A stretch of 34,112 nt of DNA from Paradesulfitobacterium ferrireducens (GTDB taxonomy: Bacteria > Bacillota > Desulfitobacteriia > Desulfitobacteriales > Desulfitobacteriaceae). The notes below the pieces were generated by a model. That model saw only the letters and a program-made list of their open reading frames with translations. It searched no databases and was not told where the DNA came from. The position numbers and the translations under genes are program-made. The stretch spans positions 1-34,112 of the forward strand of contig NZ_JAFLRH010000029.1 in NCBI RefSeq assembly GCF_017310645.1, read 5' to 3'. Below are positions 32,583 to 34,112 of this stretch, one piece after another; the first letter of the stretch is position 1; the number at the start of each line of letters is the position of its first letter.

Positions 32583-33836
32583 ATGAAAAATGTAAGGATT
32601 ATACCTGCTATACCCAAAGAAAATAAAAAGCTCAGAGTTGCTACCTACTGCCGGGTCAGTACATCAGGGCCGGAACAACTGCGGAGCCTTGAGATTCAGA
32701 TAAAAACCTACACGAAAATGATAAAAAGCTATCCCGATTGGATTTATGCCGGGGTATTTTATGACATTGAAAGCGGACTACGCCGAAGCGGCAGAACCGG
32801 TCTGGACAAAATGCTTAGGAAAGCGGCGAAAGGTAAGATTGATTACCTTATCACCAAGTCAATCAGCAGAGTATCGAGAGATACACTGGAGATTTTAAAG
32901 ATTATAAGATTTTTAAGAGAACGAGGAATCAATATGCATTTTGAAAATGAAAAACTGGATTCAATCGATGTTGATAAGGAATTCGAGATTACTCTGAGGG
33001 GTATGTTAGCCCAGGATGAAAGCCGGAACACCAGTGAGAATATTCAGTGGGGATTTCAACGCAAATTTGAGAAGGGCGACATCTTTACGAAATATAAAAA
33101 TTTCATGGGATATGATTGCGTAGATGGTGAAATAGTTATAGTACCAAAGCAGGCAGAGGTTGTAAGGGAGATATTTGATTTATATCTGCAAGGCCTGTCA
33201 TTGGGGCAAATAAAGGCTTATCTGGAATCCCAGGGGATTAAAACCGTAACGGGCAAGGAAACTTGGGATGCAAAAACGATTCAGAGGATGTTGACCAACG
33301 AGAAGTACAAGGGAGATACAATGCTGCAAAAGACCTTTACCGAGGATTTCATGACTGGTAAGAAAGGTAAAAATATTGGGCAGCGAAACAGGTATTATGT
33401 AAAAAATAGCCATCCAGCCATTGTTTCTGCCGAAATCTTTGATAAGGTGCAGGAAGAAATGGCGAGACGCTCAAGTTTTGTCAGCAAAGAGGATGGAACA
33501 GTTGAAATCAGCGGGAACAAATATAACGGTAAATATCTTCTTGGAAATTTGTTGGTATGTGGCGATTGCGGCGCATCTTATCGGAGAAGGACTGAACGCG
33601 GGAAGGTTGTCTGGAGATGCGCAACAAGAATTGAAAAAGGCAAAGATGCATGTGCCAATTCGCCTACGTTGGATGAAGAATGGATTAAGAAAGTTCTTGG
33701 CGAAATGTATTGCGAGGATGGCAGTTATGATGAAGGAGTAGTCAGGAATAATGTTGATAGAATTCAAATTTTTGATAAATATATTATGATTTGCTATAAA
33801 GATGGGTCGCAGGAAACTAAGGAGGTAGCTTTATAA
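32583..33836 (+). CDS. serine site-specific recombinase
   Basis: DNA integrase/excisionase of the large serine recombinase family, which cuts and joins att sites through a phosphoserine. The catalytic resolvase domain spans about residues 17-150, with Y22-C-R24-V-S26 carrying the nucleophile. The recombinase domain is about 175-265. A zinc ribbon uses C326, C329, C346 and C357 (CGDCGASY, WRCATR, DAC). At 417 residues it is on the short side but looks complete. The ATG at 32583 follows GGAAGG by 5 bases and gives the usual N-terminus (K-V-R-I-I-P…LRVATYCRVST). Codon use is clearly AT-richer than in all upstream genes, indicating transfer. It is probably the edge gene of a mobile element lying to the right. 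Confidence 0.92.
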   Translation: MKNVRIIPAIPKENKKLRVATYCRVSTSGPEQLRSLEIQIKTYTKMIKSYPDWIYAGVFYDIESGLRRSGRTGLDKMLRKAAKGKIDYLITKSISRVSRDTLEILKIIRFLRERGINMHFENEKLDSIDVDKEFEITLRGMLAQDESRNTSENIQWGFQRKFEKGDIFTKYKNFMGYDCVDGEIVIVPKQAEVVREIFDLYLQGLSLGQIKAYLESQGIKTVTGKETWDAKTIQRMLTNEKYKGDTMLQKTFTEDFMTGKKGKNIGQRNRYYVKNSHPAIVSAEIFDKVQEEMARRSSFVSKEDGTVEISGNKYNGKYLLGNLLVCGDCGASYRRRTERGKVVWRCATRIEKGKDACANSPTLDEEWIKKVLGEMYCEDGSYDEGVVRNNVDRIQIFDKYIMICYKDGSQETKEVAL

Positions 33837-33863
33837 TCATAATCGAGAGAACTTAAACTAAAT

Positions 33864-33889
33864 ATATTATTCTTACTAAAGAATAATAT
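33864..33889. terminator. AT-rich perfect hairpin after the recombinase
   Basis: ATATTATTCTT (33864-33874) and AAGAATAATAT (33879-33889) are perfect 11-base arms with a 4-base loop, 28 bases past the recombinase stop. It lacks a T-run on the plus strand. It may be a terminator or a protein-binding site. Confidence 0.5.
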
Positions 33890-33922
33890 GCAGTGAATTT
33901 TAAAAATAATCCAAAATATATC

Positions 33923-33951
33923 TTGACAATATTCTAATAACGGAATATTAT
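33923..33951 (+). promoter_or_regulatory. strong promoter with built-in palindrome, reading to the right edge
   Basis: TTGACA (33923-33928), 17 bases, TATTAT (33946-33951). AATATTC (33928-33934) and GAATATT (33943-33949) form an inverted repeat filling the spacer, an arrangement typical of a repressed phage or element promoter. No supported gene starts before the window ends; 33837-34112 otherwise holds only the hairpin at 33864. Confidence 0.6.
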
Positions 33952-34112
33952 ACAAGTATAACTTGGTAATTATTTCTAATGTTTTCATTTGCCAAGACTG
34001 CGGTAAAAGTCAAGTAATTTACCGAAAAAATATAGGAAGGTGATTTCCATGATTTAGTTGATTTTTAGAAAAAAGGGTACACTAAATAAACCCTCCATCT
34101 ACAAAAGGTAAT

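Noticed and set aside
33963..34043. Short ORF with a CQDCGK zinc-finger-like stretch starting at TTG 33963
   Set aside because: Only 26 codons, no ribosome binding site, and no supporting context inside the window.

Overview
The window reads as chromosomal DNA of a low-oxygen, Gram-positive (Firmicutes) bacterium. The best guess is the Peptococcaceae/Desulfitobacteriaceae (Desulfitobacterium/Desulfosporosinus relatives), inferred from gene content rather than any search. The evidence is a lipoprotein-type pentaheme nitrite reductase with its NrfH quinol dehydrogenase, the de novo NAD operon under a NiaR-type repressor, a lysine riboswitch, GatCAB next to AsnRS, FeoAB, a homocitrate-synthase-like enzyme beside an isocitrate dehydrogenase, and strong AGGAGG-type ribosome binding sites with frequent GTG/TTG starts. 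Most of the window is dense housekeeping and metabolic DNA. The two ends are accessory in character.

Layout. 1-932: decayed material, namely a small membrane ORF, a frameshifted unknown ORF and the C-terminal third of an MFS transporter. 1141-2718 (-): an FMN glutamate-synthase-domain protein. 3177-4568: asnS. 4599-6462 (-): nrfA and nrfH, for respiratory nitrite reduction to ammonium. About 6537-6801: a regulatory palindrome and an unlisted 47-codon gene with its own promoter. 6891-7952 (-): an orphan DNA methyltransferase. 8090-8974: a beta-hydroxyacid dehydrogenase. 9202-10569: a sodium:alanine/glycine symporter. 10566-10866 (-): a nitroreductase remnant. 10888-12495: a fumarate-reductase-like flavoprotein. 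12628-15417: an iron-uptake cluster (promoter, Fur-like sites, feoA, feoB, a small zinc-ribbon protein). 15533-17123: promoter, lysine riboswitch, terminator and lysA. 17574-21860: divergent niaR and nadBCA, which turn aspartate into nicotinate mononucleotide. 22031-22936: a phosphate acyltransferase. 23117-26341: gatCAB, for tRNA-dependent amidation. 26545-28718: a Re-citrate/homocitrate synthase candidate and NAD-type isocitrate dehydrogenase. 28852-30186: a CoA-transferase. 30262-31026: a CPBP protease. 31094-32455: rlmD-type rRNA methyltransferase. 32583-33836: an AT-richer serine recombinase, probably the edge of a mobile element inserted behind the rlmD terminator.

How the genes fit together. 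Several units describe nitrogen and carbon supply under anaerobiosis: nitrite to ammonium (NrfHA), a glutamate-synthase-like enzyme, 2-oxoglutarate production (citrate synthase-like enzyme plus IDH), lysine made under riboswitch control, and NAD made under NiaR control. No complete, clearly new multigene system is visible. The observations most worth a second look are the probable Re-citrate synthase/IDH pair, the CX3CH first heme motif in NrfH, a heptanucleotide intergenic repeat family found in four intergenic regions, a 33-base identity patch between two flavoprotein paralogues, and the uncharacterised small genes (47 codons near nrfH; zinc-ribbon protein after feoB).
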